Part shown: in pieces, positions 61,201 through 64,000 of the stretch
Layout of the letters: every line of letters begins with the position of its first letter
How positions within the stretch are numbered: the first letter of the stretch is position 1
From: Hydractinia symbiolongicarpus
Taxonomy: Eukaryota > Cnidaria > Hydrozoa > Anthoathecata > Hydractiniidae
DNA: 64,000 nt
Direction: 5' to 3'
Assembly: GCF_029227915.1 (NCBI RefSeq)
Contig: NC_079889.1
Location: forward strand, 5,270,001-5,334,000
The notes under the pieces: model-generated
What the model saw: only the letters and a program-made list of their open reading frames with translations
What the model was told of the DNA's origin: nothing
Database searches by the model: none
Translations under genes and position numbers: made by a program

Positions 61201-63767
61201 TCTGGTGGTGAAGATTTTTTACTTGGAAACAAAGCAGAATCAACTATACCACAACATGACCAACTAGTAACTATAGTAAGTGTGAACAAAACCTAATGTT
61301 AGATAGTATGCTAATGAAAACCTAATCTTGCATTGCCTTTAAAAGGAGACTGTTTGACTTGCGTTCATTTAAAGGTAAACTTAATGATTTACACTAGCAT
61401 TTTACTGAGTAATCTTATATTGGTAAGAGCATCCTAAGTCAACCAAACTAGACTTCTTGTTTAAATGAAACACTGATGTTCTAACTCACTGTGTTTTCTG
61501 GAATGAACGTCTTAATAGGGGATGTCCCTTTTTCTTTGAGTTCCCTTTGGAAGTAAAAGTAATTTAAAAGCCCTTACATTAAAAGATTTCAAGTTATCAG
61601 TAGACATTGCTAAAACAAGAATGTAAAATTACCTTTGCTAACTGTGTATATAACTTCTCGTTTGACTGAATAGTGGTTTCAGAATACTTAACTATCTTTA
61701 AGTGGTAATAATTCTTTTACTTTGTTCTCACACCTGGTGCATTTAGTGATTGATGTCTGTCAACTTGTAAAATGTGTTTGATCTTTAAGCTGGTAACAGT
61801 GTTGTGGCTGCGTAATTGCTAAAAACTGGTATGGTATCAGCTTAAGGACCAGAGTAGTAATATTCCAATGTGCATGTGAAAAACTTATACACTAAATAGC
61901 AAGGAACTTAATATTGCAACAAAAGCCAACAATAGAGCAGGAACAGTATTTGCATTTGCATGTTCATGCTCTCGGAAACCAAAGAAAAACAAGTCAACAA
62001 AATGGGATATGTTGCAATATCATTTTACAAGTCTCTTTACATAATCTGTTAGCACTTGGGGTGCTAACCATGCTGTAGCATTGACAGCAAAGATTTGTAT
62101 GCAGCATCTCTTTTTGTTGTACACGATGTAGAGATGTCAATGTGAAGACATTGTTCAAGGCATTGTTTAGTAGTTGCCTTGGTGAAATAAATGGACTCTT
62201 GGAGTGAACGATTGTCAGTTATACAGACAATTGGTGGCATACTGATTGGGATAATACTTAATGTCAATAAAAAAACATAACTTAGTTATCACAACCATCA
62301 GCTATAATAATATTGCTTTAGCAGCTAAAGTATATCTCATAACTCTTTAATTCTGCTTTAAATTCCACTGAACTGATACAGCTTTATGGTTAGGGTCAAC
62401 AAGGATTTTAACATCTGCCTATCTTGACTACCATTATTGCAGAGCTAAGTCAATCAGCAAAGCCCATTTGCCATTTAAGCGAGCAAAAAAAATTCTTACC
62501 AAGGAACTTTTTTAAAAAGTTAGTCAGGTGTACACTTATGACCTTTAGTCCAGTTCGGCTTATGACCTCCAGATTAAAAAGTATTTTACTTTCTGGCATA
62601 TTTCAAAGAAGATATTTTTTGTGTACTGGATTTGAAGTAACCTTTCGGTGCGAAATGTGCAAATCAAAATTGGAAATTGATCACAAAGTTCAAAATTTCT
62701 TCTCTTAAATAAGTGTTTAGTGATGGCTTCTTGAATCATTAAGTTTATAGAAAAACAGTCTGTGCTTTAAAGAGGGAAAAAGAAGAAATGAACTAGGGTT
62801 TGTAACAATATTACTTTATCTTTCTTAGGTGAAGAACTAATCCTCTTTTAATTTATTTTTTATATAGCTAGTTAACAAATTTCTGCAACCTTGGAGAAAG
62901 AAAACTCCAACAAACTTTTTATAACTTTCGAACCAGCTTTATACACTACGATAAAACCATGTCTTTTATATTTTAGATTAATCAACGAGGGCCATAGTGC
63001 TGATAGTTTTAGTATAGAAATATTCTTTAACAAATATTTTAAAGAACTTTAAATATGCTTTGTTGTAAAGAAAATGTTTAAACTCCCTTTTCCTCTACCC
63101 CTTCTTTGTTTTGTAATTTAACTGATTGATAACTGTCATAAGTCAACACACGCAGGGTAGTCTTATGTTGGCCTAAAAGCTTAAAGCTTAAATCCTCGAG
63201 AATGAGGCTAAATTGAGTTTTAAGCCAATAAGAATCCTAACAGTGCAACAAATTGTTTTATTATCCAATGAACATTACTTTATTTTAAAGTTTATAATCG
63301 AAAGTTAAAGCTCGTGCAGTGTAGCATAATGAAGATCGTCTTATAATGCGCCATCTTTGATGTTATATAATTACGTCATTTCCTTCTGTACTAAAATTTT
63401 GTAAACACGTAGACTAAAGCTATATTCTGTAGACCTAATTAATTATCACTGAATTTTAATTTAAAGAGGAATTGTTGAGGCTGGATATTTTTGGTGAAAG
63501 ATAATGTATTATAGCTATAAAATCGTGACATGTATGTCACGATTTTATATCTTTTTTCAGATTATTGCTAATGGCGGAAATCTTTAAGCTGCAGGGCTTC
63601 TTGTTTTTACTTCATTTTACTTTCTGTTGTTGTTTTAATAGGATGGCCCTGACGGAATTGCATGGCAACCAAATTCAATACCATTCACTATAAAAATCAC
63701 AGAACCTGAAAAAAAAAGTAAATATAAAGGAATGAAAAGTTACATCTCTTACAATCTTCAACCGTCG
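58270..63767 (+). CDS. SNX9/18/33-family sorting nexin (SH3-PX-BAR), 5' part
   Basis: Five exons join in phase: 58270-58356, 58975-59049, 60820-61073, 61182-61275, 63642-63767, and the gene continues past the window. The first two encode one SH3 domain (AKVLYDFEGD, IHAGDIVAVSSQ, EGWWEGSINGGPLGLFPATY). The third is a Pro/Ser/acidic linker with NDWNDNVSSASDTFSEDYNF, like the AP2/clathrin-binding linker of SNX9. The fourth gives NRFSNFVKSGGEDFLLG, a hallmark just before the PX domain of SNX18/33. The fifth starts the PX domain (PFTIKITEPEKKSKYKGMKS). Family members couple endocytic membrane remodelling to dynamin and actin assembly. The start codon exon is not identified; the SH3 begins within a few residues of Met in relatives. 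Confidence 0.9.
59718..59738. repeat. (AAGT)n microsatellite
   Basis: About five AAGT units in the intron between the second SH3 exon and the linker exon. Confidence 0.8.
60097..60440. repeat. ~53-bp degenerate tandem repeat
   Basis: About six diverged units share CAGTGATGTTATTGCTTT, then YATCCNGTTTTGATTGTTTT, then a TTAAACRATTCA-like part. The spacing varies around 53-56 bp. It lies in the SNX intron between 59049 and 60820. Confidence 0.7.
63516..63549. repeat. Perfect 16-bp inverted repeat
   Basis: TATAAAATCGTGACAT and its exact reverse complement are separated by two bases. It lies about 90 bp before the last visible SNX exon and would form a strong hairpin in RNA. Confidence 0.9.
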
Positions 63768-64000
63768 GTATGTGCTTCTTTTTGTGACGAGGCAAATAAT
63801 ATGTTAAGCATGGCTAGAATTAGGACCAAAAAGAACATGAAACCCAGAACAATAACGATGCAGATGCTGCAGATTTTTATATTTTGTATTGCAACTGACA
63901 CAAATGTTTACTTACTCTAAATTTTTGACTAATACTTGTAGGTATCATAATACCAATCTTTTCCATTTTTGGCATTTAATTTAATGAGTACTTTATTTAG

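Overview
This is nuclear DNA from an AT-rich metazoan. It has short exons in long AT-rich introns with GT-AG splice sites, a eukaryotic tRNA-Asn, a satellite array, and LINE, tyrosine-recombinase and TA-target transposons. The repeat types and base composition would suit a hydrozoan cnidarian, but that placement is inference; only 'invertebrate-like metazoan' is well supported.

Layout. (1) Positions 1-21756 are one uninterrupted satellite array of about 119 monomers of about 182 bp, continuing beyond the left edge. It has a higher-order structure: a block of about 12.0 kb (66 monomers) is repeated, and the second copy lacks 2, 2 and 13 monomers. (2) Positions 21757-24339 are an AT-rich transition with a tRNA-Asn(GTT) on the minus strand and a (TA)n tract of about 370 bp. 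(3) Positions 24340-43003, plus strand, hold a RIPOR/FAM65-family gene (Rho-interacting cell-polarity regulator). I can assemble it from 28 exons into one open frame of 941 codons. One intron carries a broken RTE-like LINE on the minus strand. (4) Positions 43004-47000 are mostly non-coding, with a possible first exon at 45168 and a GC-richer repeat-like block at 46229-46440. (5) Positions about 46980-52852, minus strand, hold a decayed DIRS/Ngaro-like tyrosine-recombinase retrotransposon (Gag zinc knuckles, RT, RNase H, YR). Its YR gene is split by a 1.23-kb TA-flanked MITE that itself contains a 53-bp minisatellite. (6) Positions 53100-58269 are non-coding, with another MITE-like element. 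(7) From 58270 to the right edge, plus strand, lies the 5' part of an SNX9/18/33-family sorting nexin gene (SH3 domain, acidic linker, start of PX), running off the window.

The two host genes both link membrane or cytoskeletal behaviour to small GTPases or endocytosis, but nothing in the sequence suggests joint regulation. They are more than 15 kb apart, with transposon remains between them. The most unusual parts are the satellite's higher-order structure and its chain of overlapping antisense ORFs, and the nested MITE-in-DIRS insertion.
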